Assembly: GCA_018830135.1 (NCBI GenBank)
Contig: JAHJTB010000149.1
Coordinates: 1 to 32,239, forward strand
Direction: 5' to 3'
Length of the DNA stretch: 32,239 nt
Origin: Pseudomonadota bacterium
Lineage (GTDB): Bacteria; Desulfobacterota; Desulfarculia; Adiutricales; JAGVGV01
The notes under the pieces are model-generated. The model worked only from the letters and a program-made list of their open reading frames with translations. It ran no database searches and was not told where the DNA came from. The position numbers and the translations under genes are program-made. Each line of letters begins with the position of its first letter. Within the stretch, counting starts at the first letter, position 1. This document shows, in pieces, positions 25,751 to 32,239 of the stretch.

Positions 25751-26392
25751 TTACTTGTGACAGACAAAGCAGGCGTTGTTTTCGGGCTTTTGCCGCCGGG
25801 TGTGGCAATCCGCGCAGTCGGTCATCTTCATCTTCATGTACACGTCCCGCGAATACCGGGTGATCCGGTTTTCATAGTAGGGACGCGGGGCCGCGCTCTT
25901 GCCGTGATCGCCGTGGCATTCCTCGCAGCCGATCTTGCCCATCTTGACGTGGGCGATGTGGGAGAAATAGACGCAGTCGGGCTGCTTCGAGTAGATCAGC
26001 CACTCGGCTTCTTTTTTCACTTCGCCGTCCTTGGTGACGAACTCGTTCAAAAAGGCCGTCTCCGCCTCGCTGTCCTCGTTCTGCCGGTCTTCCCAGGTGT
26101 GGCACTCCAGGCAGGCCCGCACCGGCGGCGCCCCGGAAAAACGGCCCATATCGTCGAACTTGTGGCATTCCTCGCAGGTCAGCCCCGCGGCTTCGACGTG
26201 GGCCACGTGGTTGAAAGGAAAGGGCTGCGTCTTCTTGGCATAGAGCAACGGCTGCCAGATGATCCAGCCCGCCGCCACCGCCAGAATCAGGCCGGCGAAA
26301 AAGGAAAGCCAGCCCCCGCCGCCTTTGGCGGGTTCGTGCTCCTCATGAACCGGGCCCGCACCAGCCGCTTGCGCCTCATCGTGATGGGTCAT
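25751..26392 (-). CDS. qrcA: Qrc complex multiheme cytochrome c QrcA
   Basis: A 213-residue protein with an N-terminal membrane anchor (about 28-50) and a periplasmic part with five CxxCH haem-c motifs at 73-77, 94-98, 156-160, 193-197 and 208-212. Paired FxHxxH segments (60-65 and 143-148) look like distal ligands. The family is described as hexahaem; the sixth site is not canonical here, but C140 in CVYFSH might hold it. It accepts electrons from periplasmic type I cytochrome c3, fed by hydrogenases and formate dehydrogenases, and passes them into Qrc. It is the first gene of the operon, 60 bases after the predicted transcription start. Confidence 0.9.
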   Translation of the reverse strand: MTHHDEAQAAGAGPVHEEHEPAKGGGGWLSFFAGLILAVAAGWIIWQPLLYAKKTQPFPFNHVAHVEAAGLTCEECHKFDDMGRFSGAPPVRACLECHTWEDRQNEDSEAETAFLNEFVTKDGEVKKEAEWLIYSKQPDCVYFSHIAHVKMGKIGCEECHGDHGKSAAPRPYYENRITRYSRDVYMKMKMTDCADCHTRRQKPENNACFVCHK

Positions 26393-26442
26393 ATTCCTGC
26401 CCCTAAACTGTGGTATTCACGCGGTCTGTTTGTGACAAAATT

Positions 26443-26488
26443 CTTATTGTCGGTGAATTTTCTACCGAAACCTAGCCCTTATTGTCAA
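26443..26488 (-). promoter_or_regulatory. qrc promoter with CTTATTGTC direct repeats
   Basis: On the minus strand, TTGACA (26488-26483), an 18-base spacer and TAGAAA (26464-26459) face qrcA. The 9-base sequence GACAATAAG (plus strand CTTATTGTC) occurs twice, at 26478-26486 over the -35 box and at 26443-26451 just past the start of transcription, 35 bases apart. It is a plausible regulator binding site. Confidence 0.55.
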
Positions 26489-26614
26489 GAAAAAAACCGG
26501 GGTGGGGCGGGCCATCGCCCCCAAGGCCGCTTCGGTGCGGCCTTTCGCGGCCCAAGGTCCGGGCGCCGCCTCCGGTTCAGGGACCGGAGGGGTCCATGGG
26601 GAATTCGGCCCGAT
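26489..26614. other. Gap between tatA and the qrc promoter
   Basis: This short gap contains AAGGCCGC-ttcggt-GCGGCCTT (26523-26544), a hairpin with a tight loop. A T-run on the minus strand (26490-26496 region) directly abuts the qrc -35 box. It probably serves as a tatA transcription end of modest strength. Confidence 0.4.
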
Positions 26615-26845
26615 TCAGGCCGAAGGGCCGCCCCGGGACTCCTCGTTGCCGGACTTGGCCTGGGCCGGAGTCTCTTTTTTACCCTCCGGCGTCACGTCGA
26701 TTTCACGGGCCTCCTGGGTGGCCTTTTTAAAGTTGCCGATTCCCTTACCCAGGCCCGCGCCGATTTCAGGCAGCTTGCCCGCTCCGAAAATGATCAGGAT
26801 AATCGCCAGAATGATCAACAGTTCCCATATGCCAAGACCGAACAT
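26615..26845 (-). CDS. tatA: Twin-arginine translocase subunit TatA/E
   Basis: A 76-residue protein with the family plan: a short N-terminus [10 protein letters not shown], a membrane helix (about 5-22), the [10 protein letters not shown] hinge and an amphipathic helix ([14 protein letters not shown]), then a polar tail. TatA oligomers form the passage for folded proteins with twin-arginine leaders. ATG 26845 is preferred over ATG 26854 because AGGAGG lies 10 bases before the former but only 1 base before the latter. It sits directly upstream of qrcA on the same strand but has its own upstream region. The neighbouring QrcB has an RR leader and is a likely client. Confidence 0.94.
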   Translation of the reverse strand: MFGLGIWELLIILAIILIIFGAGKLPEIGAGLGKGIGNFKKATQEAREIDVTPEGKKETPAQAKSGNEESRGGPSA

Positions 26846-26994
26846 GGTCCCCATACCTCCTTGCTCACCGCCAGTGGCCGGGAGTGGCTCATGATAACAA
26901 GCATGGCCGGCCGAGTCAATGGAAAGCTTGAGCCCGGCCGGTTTATCTTTCCATTTTTACAGTGAAATTCCCGGCCGATCCGGACCGGACTCCC

Positions 26995-27023
26995 TTGCTT
27001 TCCCCCGCGTTTCCCATTACAAT
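26995..27023 (+). promoter_or_regulatory. Promoter for the small Cys-motif protein
   Basis: TTGCTT (26995-27000), a 17-base spacer and TACAAT (27018-27023) precede the TTG start at 27054. The placement leaves a leader of about 25 bases with AAGGAG inside it. Confidence 0.5.
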
Positions 27024-27053
27024 AAATCCCAGTTGGCCAAGGAGTCGAAGATA

Positions 27054-27341
27054 TTGACCGCCCCAGACCCGCCGCCCGCCTGTTTCGGCATCCTCGATGA
27101 CGTCTTCCCCCCGGGGCCGGACGACCTGCGTTCCGTTCGTCCTTCCTGCACCGAATGCCCCCGGGTCAAGGCCTGCCTCAAGGCGGCCTCGGAAAGCCCG
27201 GCCGGCTTCGAGATGCGGGCCCGGCGCCTGGAAGCGGCCGGGGCCTCGGATACCGGCGGCCTGCGCGGCTTTCTGCTCCGCTGGTCGGAACTCAAGCAGG
27301 CCCGCCAGCGGGCAGGCCGCAAGACCCGGCCCCGCGGCTGA
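27054..27341 (+). CDS. Small protein with CxxCP-x4-C motif, unknown function
   Basis: 95 residues from TTG 27054, supported by AAGGAG 9 bases upstream and a promoter just before it. The frame is open further upstream to 26919, but that part overlaps the promoter. Near the N-terminus is PPACFGILDDVFPPG, then SCTECPRVKACLKAA, with four cysteines in all, and a basic Arg/Lys-rich C-terminus. The C-x2-CP-x5-C pattern could bind a metal. It is not recognised as a known family. The Bax inhibitor-1 gene follows after 81 bases on the same strand and may share its transcript. Confidence 0.6.
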   Translation: MTAPDPPPACFGILDDVFPPGPDDLRSVRPSCTECPRVKACLKAASESPAGFEMRARRLEAAGASDTGGLRGFLLRWSELKQARQRAGRKTRPRG

Positions 27342-27422
27342 CTGCCGGGGCTTGCGCGACGGACGAGTCGATGTTAATTTTTGATTCAAACACCCCTTTC
27401 CCTATTGCTTAAGGAGGGAACG

Positions 27423-28124
27423 ATGCAACAAGCCTACGCACCCGGTCACGACATGGCGGTCTCCCTGGAAGCCGCCTTTTTCCGCCGGGTTTATAACTGG
27501 ATGGTCGCCGGCCTGGCCCTGACCGGGGTCATGGCCTGGTTCGTGGCTTCGAGCCAGAGCCTGAACCAACTGATCCTGGGCAACCCCATCGTCTTCTACC
27601 TGCTCATCGGCGCGGAACTGGTCATGGTCTTCACCCTGGCCAGCCGGGTCCACAAGATGAAGGCCTCGACCGCCTCGACCCTGTTCATCATTTACTCCCT
27701 GCTCAACGGCGCGACCTTGTCCTTCATCTTCCTGGCCTACACCCAGAGCACCATCTACACGGCCTTTTTCGTAACCGCGGGCACCTTCGCCGCCATGAGC
27801 GTCTACGGGTACGCGACCAAACGCTCGCTGGCCTCCCTGGGCGGCTTCCTGTTCATGGGCCTGATCGGCATCATCATCGCCTCGGTGGTCAACATGTTCC
27901 TCAACAGCCAGACCATCTACTGGGTCGTGACCTATGCCGGCGTGCTCATCTTCGTCGGCCTGACCGCCTACGACACCCAGCGCCTCAAGGAGATGGCTCG
28001 CGGCGGCTTCGAGGGCGAGGAGATGGAAACCAAGGCCGCGGTCATGGGCGCCCTGGCCCTGTATCTGGACTTCATCAACCTCTTCCTGATGCTGCTGCGC
28101 ATCTTCGGCGGCAGCCGGGACTAA
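27423..28124 (+). CDS. Bax inhibitor-1/YccA-family membrane protein
   Basis: 233 residues with seven predicted membrane helices, typical of the BI-1/YccA/YetJ family. D184 in GLTAYDTQ and D216 in LYLDFINLF occupy the places of the two aspartates that form a pH-sensitive calcium-leak site in YetJ. In other bacteria YccA modulates the FtsH protease; either role is inferred from family only. ATG 27423 is chosen because AAGGAGG lies 6 bases ahead; the open frame extends to 27381 without family likeness. The gene lies 73 bases upstream of glgC on the same strand. Confidence 0.93.
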   Translation: MQQAYAPGHDMAVSLEAAFFRRVYNWMVAGLALTGVMAWFVASSQSLNQLILGNPIVFYLLIGAELVMVFTLASRVHKMKASTASTLFIIYSLLNGATLSFIFLAYTQSTIYTAFFVTAGTFAAMSVYGYATKRSLASLGGFLFMGLIGIIIASVVNMFLNSQTIYWVVTYAGVLIFVGLTAYDTQRLKEMARGGFEGEEMETKAAVMGALALYLDFINLFLMLLRIFGGSRD

Positions 28125-28197
28125 TTCGAACCGTGTCCGCCGGGACGGACTCCCCGGGGTCCGCTCCCGGCCCGCGCCGACCCCTGAACGAGGCACC

Positions 28198-29472
28198 ATG
28201 AAAAAAGTACTGGCCACCATCATGGCCGGAGGCAAGGGCGAACGCCTGATGCCCCTGACCAAGCACCGCTCCAAACCGGCCATCCCCTTTGGCGGCATCT
28301 ACCTGCTCATCGACCTGACCCTGTCCAACTGCATCAACTCCGAAGTCTACAAGATCATCGTCCTGCCCCAGTACAAGGCCCAGACCCTGATCCAGCACAT
28401 CGAACACGGCTGGAACATCTTCAGTTCCGACCTGGGCCACTACCTCAAGATCGCCCCGCCCCAGATGATGCTCGGCGAAAAATGGTACCAGGGCACGGCC
28501 GACTCGATCCGCCAGAACGTCCAGCTTATCGAACAGGAGTCCCCGGACCACATGCTCATCCTCTCCGGCGACCACGTCTACAAGATGGACTACAGCCAGC
28601 TCAAGGCCTACCACGAGGCCAAAAAGGCGGACGTGACCATTGCCGTCATCGAGCTGGGCAAGGACGTGGCCGGACAGTACGGGGTCCTCGAGGTGGACAA
28701 GCGCTTCCGGGTCAAGGGCTTCCAGGAAAAGCCCAAGGCCCCCAAGACCATTCCCGGGGACACCACCCGGGTCCTGGCCTCCATGGGCATCTACATATTC
28801 AAGACCGAGGTCCTGATGGACCTGCTCGACCGGGACGACAGCCCGGACTTCGGCAAGGACATCCTGCCCCGCATCCTCAAGAGCCACAAGGTCATTGCCT
28901 ACCCCTACCGCCAGGAGAACCGCATCCGGGACCTGCTCTTTTACACCGACGAGTCCGGCGAACGCCGGGACAAGATGGTGGACAACGTGCGCGACTCCGG
29001 GTACTGGCGGGACGTGGGCACCCTGGACTCGTACTGGAACGCCAACATGGACCTGTGCGGCGTGGACCCGTTCTTCAACCTCTACGGCCGCTACTGGCCC
29101 GTCCGGACCTATCAGCGCCAGTTTCCACCGGCCAAGACCGTCTTCGCCCAGGAAAAGGGCAAGGAGGTCCGCGCCGGCCGGGCCCTGGACTCGATCGTGG
29201 CCCACGGCTCGATCATCAGCGGCGGCCTGGTCCGCAACAGCGTCCTGTCCTACAACGTCTACGTCCATTCCTGGGCCTCGATCGACGAATCGGTCATCAT
29301 GGATGGCGTGGTCGTAGGCCGCAATGCCAAGATCAAAAAGGCCATCATCGCCGAAGGGGTCCGCATCCCGGCCGGCACGGAGATCGGGTACGACCCCAAG
29401 ATCGACCGCCAGCGCTTCCGGGTCACCTCCCGGGGCATCACCGTGGTCACCCAGGAGGACATGGCGGGGTAG
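28198..29472 (+). CDS. glgC: Glucose-1-phosphate adenylyltransferase (ADP-glucose pyrophosphorylase)
   Basis: 424 residues. It makes ADP-glucose from ATP and glucose-1-phosphate for glycogen synthesis. Motifs: GGKGERL (11-17) for ATP binding, KPAIPFGG (26-33), GTADSIRQN (99-107), SGDHVYKMDY (123-132) and QEKPK (176-180), then the C-terminal left-handed beta-helix hexapeptides. Length is normal for bacterial GlgC. ATG 28198 has GAGG a few bases ahead. The C-terminal helix carries an HGSIISGG segment. No other glg gene is in the window, and the next gene is on the other strand. Confidence 0.96.
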   Translation: MKKVLATIMAGGKGERLMPLTKHRSKPAIPFGGIYLLIDLTLSNCINSEVYKIIVLPQYKAQTLIQHIEHGWNIFSSDLGHYLKIAPPQMMLGEKWYQGTADSIRQNVQLIEQESPDHMLILSGDHVYKMDYSQLKAYHEAKKADVTIAVIELGKDVAGQYGVLEVDKRFRVKGFQEKPKAPKTIPGDTTRVLASMGIYIFKTEVLMDLLDRDDSPDFGKDILPRILKSHKVIAYPYRQENRIRDLLFYTDESGERRDKMVDNVRDSGYWRDVGTLDSYWNANMDLCGVDPFFNLYGRYWPVRTYQRQFPPAKTVFAQEKGKEVRAGRALDSIVAHGSIISGGLVRNSVLSYNVYVHSWASIDESVIMDGVVVGRNAKIKKAIIAEGVRIPAGTEIGYDPKIDRQRFRVTSRGITVVTQEDMAG

Positions 29473-29574
29473 GGATGGGAACGGTCGGTATTACCTTGGC
29501 CACATGGTGAGCTCATCCGTTTGAGATTCGGAACCTGCGAGGGGTTTCCTTTTCTCTTCCGGTCTCCAAACAGC

Positions 29575-29610
29575 ACCGCCTTTGCGAGGAGCCTTCAGGC
29601 GACGAAATAC
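29575..29610 (+). repeat. TTGCGAGGAGC repeat, copy 1 (degenerate)
   Basis: ACCGCCTTTGCGAGGAGCCT and the following CAGGCGACGAAAT match the repeat ACCGTC(A/T)TTGCGAGGAGC..GCGACGAAGCAATC, but lack the final GCAATC. It lies between glgC and the nuclease gene; the rest of this 185-base gap shows nothing else. Confidence 0.6.
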
Positions 29611-29657
29611 CGTTGAAGGCTCACAAGCCTCGTGCCACCAGGCAGGCGCCCGAGCGC

Positions 29658-29960
29658 CTACGAGATTATTTCCTCATACAGGTCACGCCATTCCGGATTC
29701 ATCCTCTCGACCAACGCCAGCTTTTTCTTCCGCGACCCGCCCTTGATCTGATTTTCCCGATTGATGGCCTCTTCGATATCCCGGAACACCTCGAAATAGA
29801 CCAGCTTGTTCACTTTGTACCTCGCCGTGAATCCCTCCCCCATTCCGTTACGATGCTCGAACACGCGACGCACCAAGTCGTTCGTCACGCCGGTATATAG
29901 CACTCGATTGACCCGGTTGGTCATGATGTAAACATAGGAATGCTTTTCTGTTCCTGCCAT
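29658..29960 (-). CDS. GIY-YIG domain nuclease
   Basis: 100 residues forming a complete stand-alone GIY-YIG domain of the UPF0213/COG2827-like kind. SYVYIMTN (8-15) and LYTGVTNDLVRRVFEH (21-36) carry the two tyrosine motifs and the catalytic arginine (R31/R32), and AINRENQIKGG (66-76) carries the metal-binding E69. ATG 29960 is chosen because the domain starts just after it; the frame is open to 30101 but that part is not family-like. Such short proteins are common in bacteria, and their DNA substrate is mostly unknown. It is surrounded on both sides by copies of one short repeat family, which raises the question of a link. Confidence 0.9.
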   Translation of the reverse strand: MAGTEKHSYVYIMTNRVNRVLYTGVTNDLVRRVFEHRNGMGEGFTARYKVNKLVYFEVFRDIEEAINRENQIKGGSRKKKLALVERMNPEWRDLYEEIIS

Positions 29961-30103
29961 TCTTGGATTTGTCCGGTTCTGATATGATTGACTTGCCTCA
30001 GGCGGTTTGCTTCTTCGCCTTCTGTTAGACCGGAGAGCAGACCTATTTAGTTCGTCCTCAAGCTCCCGAACGGGAACGTGGAAGAAACCGCCATGGTTCA
30101 CCA

Positions 30104-30137
30104 GATTGCTTCGTCGCTACACTCCTCGCAAAGACGG
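30104..30137 (-). repeat. TTGCGAGGAGC repeat, copy 2 (inverted)
   Basis: Read on the minus strand: CCGTCTTTGCGAGGAGTGTA, then GCGACGAAGCAATC. It is opposite in orientation to copies 3 and 4. Confidence 0.75.
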
Positions 30138-30269
30138 TGCATTTTGGTTACCGCGATAAAAAAAACCACCCGAATAGGCCAATGCTTCGACCGACAAATC
30201 CGGCTAGCCACCAAGGCAACGCTGATCGTAACGATCCACGGTTCAATCTTCCCTCGTCCCCTACCCCAC

Positions 30270-30330
30270 CCGTCTTTGCGAGGAGCGCAGCGACGAAGCA
30301 ATCCGCCAGAGACGGACAAGCCTGTCGAAG
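30270..30330 (+). repeat. TTGCGAGGAGC repeat, copy 3
   Basis: CCGTCTTTGCGAGGAGCGCA then GCGACGAAGCAATC (to 30303). Similarity to copy 4 continues for about 27 bases more, through a segment of the form GAGMCGGACAAGYCTG. Confidence 0.75.
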
Positions 30331-30412
30331 CCGGATAAGGTCCATGCGCCAACGGGAATAAGCCGCCAGAAAAGGCCTCCCGCTCTACCCTTCCCGGCCT
30401 CGCACAAATCCA

Positions 30413-30474
30413 CCGTCATTGCGAGGAGCCGAGGGCGACGAAGCAATCTGTTGGAGCCGGACAAGTCTGATGAA
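30413..30474 (+). repeat. TTGCGAGGAGC repeat, copy 4
   Basis: CCGTCATTGCGAGGAGCCGA then GGGCGACGAAGCAATC (to 30448), with the same downstream extension as copy 3. Confidence 0.75.
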
Positions 30475-30643
30475 CCCAATACCTGACCCAGGAGTAAAAC
30501 CCGTTTAACGATCCAATTAGCTTCTGTCAACCCGAAGGACGAGTGATCGGAACAACGGCGGTGGTAAATCCATACAAATACAAAATGTCCGAGGCCATAC
30601 CCCCGGCCGCCGAAACACACGGCCTCACTCGAGGGCCCGCCTC

Positions 30644-32239
30644 TCACACTCCCGCCTTTTCCATCATGGTTTCGATTTGGTGCACCTTGTGCGCCAATCC
30701 CAACTGCTGAAATATGCCCCGGGAGGCCTTGAAGCTTTCCACGGCCCGGTCTCTCTGGCCCAGCCTGGCATAGGCGGCACCCATGTTGGCAAGGACGTTG
30801 CCCTCGCCACCCATGTCCCCGATACGACGGTGGATATCCAGGGCTTGACCACACAGTTCAATGGCTTTCTCAGATTCGTCGAGCGCCAAGTAGGCCGCAC
30901 CCATGTTGCCAAGGTCCGCAGCCTCACCCCGGATGTCGCCGATCCGTCGGGCAATCTCAAGGGCCTGTTTGTACAGGTCGATAGCCTTGTGGTATTCCTC
31001 CAGTTCCATATAAGACGCCCCCATGTTGCCCAAGGCGTTGCCCTCGCCCCGCACATCGCCGATCCGTCGGGCGATCTTCAGCGCTTGCTCGTAATATTCG
31101 ATAGCCTCACAATATTTGTCCAGAGCCGCCCACGCCAGACCCAGGTTGTTTAGAACGGCTCCTTCGAAGCGTTCATCTCCAAGGTGATGAACAATCTTAT
31201 GCGCTTCCTTATAGAGTTCAATAGCCTTCCGGTACTCACCTAATCTATGATTGGCCATACCCAGATTGTTGCATACCCAGGCCAGATTCTCTTCTTCCAA
31301 TTCCCGGCAGGACCGGTGCAACGGTTCCAGCCATGCTACCAGTTCCCGCGACAAACCCAGCTGATCGATATAAATCAGGTCCGAGTCCTTCAGATACTGG
31401 AAGGCTTCCTCGTATTCCCCAGCTTCGATAGACCTCTTAAATGGTCTCTCCAACCGTTCCAGAAAACGGGGCATGAGTTCCTCGGCACGCCCAAGTTGAA
31501 TGGTCTGGATCATGGCCTGGCGGTAGCCGTCCTTTTCAGAAATGATTTGCCCGGGGTCGTGGTCAATGGCCCGGACCAGGTCCAGGAAATACTGACAGTG
31601 GTTGAGACGAAAAGCGTCCCTCCGCTCCGGATAGGCTTCCAGACTGGATTCGGCCGTCTGTCTGAGCAGAGGGTGCGTGTTGTACCTTTTCGATGCCGGA
31701 TCGAACTCCAGGAGAGACCTTCGGTGAAGCCGGCCCACCAGGGGATCGGCCTCGGCCGGGTCCAGACCGGCCGCATGGGCCAGGGGCCGGGCCTCGAATC
31801 CGGCTGAAGAACAGACGCCCGTGGCCAGGAACAAGGCCGCCACCTGTTTGCCGTCCTTCTTGTCTTCCTCAAGCTGGTCCAGGCTCAGGGCCAGGGAGGC
31901 GGCCACGTCATAGTCCGGGTCGCTCTCGATCCTGAGCCGGTCGATCTTTTGTCCCACCTGTCCGATGTATTCGGGAAAACTCAGATGGGGTACCTCATCC
32001 AAGTGCCGGGCCGCGATCTCCAGGGCCAGAGGCATGCCGCCCAGAAGTTCCAGCATGCGAACCGCGCCGGCCCGGTCAGCCTGGACCCGTTCCGGGCCGA
32101 TAATTTCGGCCAGGAGCTTCAATCCGTCTTCTTCGGGCAGGCCGGACAGATTGTGGATCGCGTTTCGGTGCAGCCGGCCGAAGGCCTCCCGGTTCCGGGT
32201 CGTGACCAGAACCCGGCAGGCCGGCTGGATGATCTGGTC
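30644..32239 (-). CDS. STAND/NB-ARC-type NTPase with C-terminal TPRs (partial, N-terminus missing)
   Basis: The gene runs off the right edge; 531 codons are visible. The first residues, including CRVLVTTRNREAF, match the sensor-1 strand of NB-ARC ATPases. They are followed by LSGLPEEDGLKLLAEIIG and GGMPLALEIAARHL (the GxPLAL motif), then a winged-helix-like region with NTHPLLRQTAE near the usual MHD position. The end has five tandem 40-residue TPR units, consensus LGNMGAAYxxLxExxKAIELYxQAL.IARRIGD (plus-strand 30700-31282). In STAND proteins the C-terminal repeats sense a signal and the NTPase oligomerises to switch on an N-terminal effector. That effector and the P-loop lie outside the window. 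Regulatory or defence roles are both possible. Confidence 0.88.
   Translation of the reverse strand, partial: DQIIQPACRVLVTTRNREAFGRLHRNAIHNLSGLPEEDGLKLLAEIIGPERVQADRAGAVRMLELLGGMPLALEIAARHLDEVPHLSFPEYIGQVGQKIDRLRIESDPDYDVAASLALSLDQLEEDKKDGKQVAALFLATGVCSSAGFEARPLAHAAGLDPAEADPLVGRLHRRSLLEFDPASKRYNTHPLLRQTAESSLEAYPERRDAFRLNHCQYFLDLVRAIDHDPGQIISEKDGYRQAMIQTIQLGRAEELMPRFLERLERPFKRSIEAGEYEEAFQYLKDSDLIYIDQLGLSRELVAWLEPLHRSCRELEEENLAWVCNNLGMANHRLGEYRKAIELYKEAHKIVHHLGDERFEGAVLNNLGLAWAALDKYCEAIEYYEQALKIARRIGDVRGEGNALGNMGASYMELEEYHKAIDLYKQALEIARRIGDIRGEAADLGNMGAAYLALDESEKAIELCGQALDIHRRIGDMGGEGNVLANMGAAYARLGQRDRAVESFKASRGIFQQLGLAHKVHQIETMMEKAGV

Larger units (their letters stand above)
29961..30643. other. 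Repeat-filled gap without a gene
   Basis: Between the GIY-YIG gene and the STAND-TPR gene there are 683 bases with three copies of the TTGCGAGGAGC repeat (listed separately). Open frames here on both strands are made of repeat sequence and show no family likeness. No RNA gene or clear promoter was recognised. Confidence 0.5.

Noticed and set aside
24083..26965. Long plus-strand open frame opposite qrcB, qrcA and tatA
   Set aside because: Same codon-shadow effect; the minus strand shows haem motifs, Fe-S ligands and TatA features.
30098..30361. Short open frames on both strands near the GIY-YIG gene
   Set aside because: They consist of the TTGCGAGGAGC repeats read through in various frames.
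1..32239. CRISPR array, tRNA/rRNA genes, integrase or transposase
   Set aside because: No regularly spaced direct repeats, no cloverleaf or rRNA-like stretch and no recombinase motifs were found by eye; a weak or diverged RNA gene could still be missed.

Overview
The window is GC-rich, densely coded and bacterial. It most likely comes from a sulfate-reducing member of the Desulfobacterota. The main evidence is a complete minus-strand qrcABCD set (21264-26392), the menaquinone reductase complex typical of sulfate reducers, with a tatA gene directly upstream. Deltaproteobacterial-style kinases and several families of short palindromic repeats fit this placement. No rRNA, tRNA, CRISPR array, integrase or transposase was seen.

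Layout: 1-482 is a leader region with a strong sigma70-type promoter. It is followed by rsgA (483-1577) and a hairpin-rich gap. A tight plus-strand signalling operon covers 2024-9092. It encodes an RND/MMPL-type membrane protein whose last helix runs straight into a histidine kinase core, a LivK-like substrate-binding lipoprotein, a second histidine kinase (periplasmic sensor, HAMP with a cysteine-rich insert, two PAS domains), and a stand-alone receiver. No ABC permease or ATPase and no DNA-binding output domain is present. This looks like a sensory/phosphorelay module in which a binding protein and an RND protein feed two related kinases. It is the best candidate for an undescribed system here.

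Next, on the minus strand, come a TraB/TIKI-like protein of unknown function (9163-10983) downstream of citrate synthase (11027-12364, TTG start, with an inverted repeat over its promoter), a nitrilase-family amidase (12712-13539), and a hydantoinase/oxoprolinase pair hyuB-hyuA (13911-17473). After these are an alpha/beta hydrolase (17694-18674), and on the plus strand a secreted caspase-like/FGE-type fusion (19046-20881) and a 53-residue membrane protein with its own promoter (21005-21166). A bidirectional terminator separates that gene from the convergent qrc operon.

On the far right are tatA, a small Cys-motif protein, a Bax inhibitor-1 family protein and glgC, then a GIY-YIG nuclease gene set among at least four copies of a 'TTGCGAGGAGC' repeat. 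The window ends inside a STAND/NB-ARC-type NTPase with C-terminal TPRs, whose N-terminus lies beyond the right edge.

The qrc genes and tatA make functional sense together, since QrcB carries a twin-arginine-like leader and Qrc transfers electrons from periplasmic cytochromes to menaquinone. Most other neighbours look like independent transcription units separated by repeat elements.
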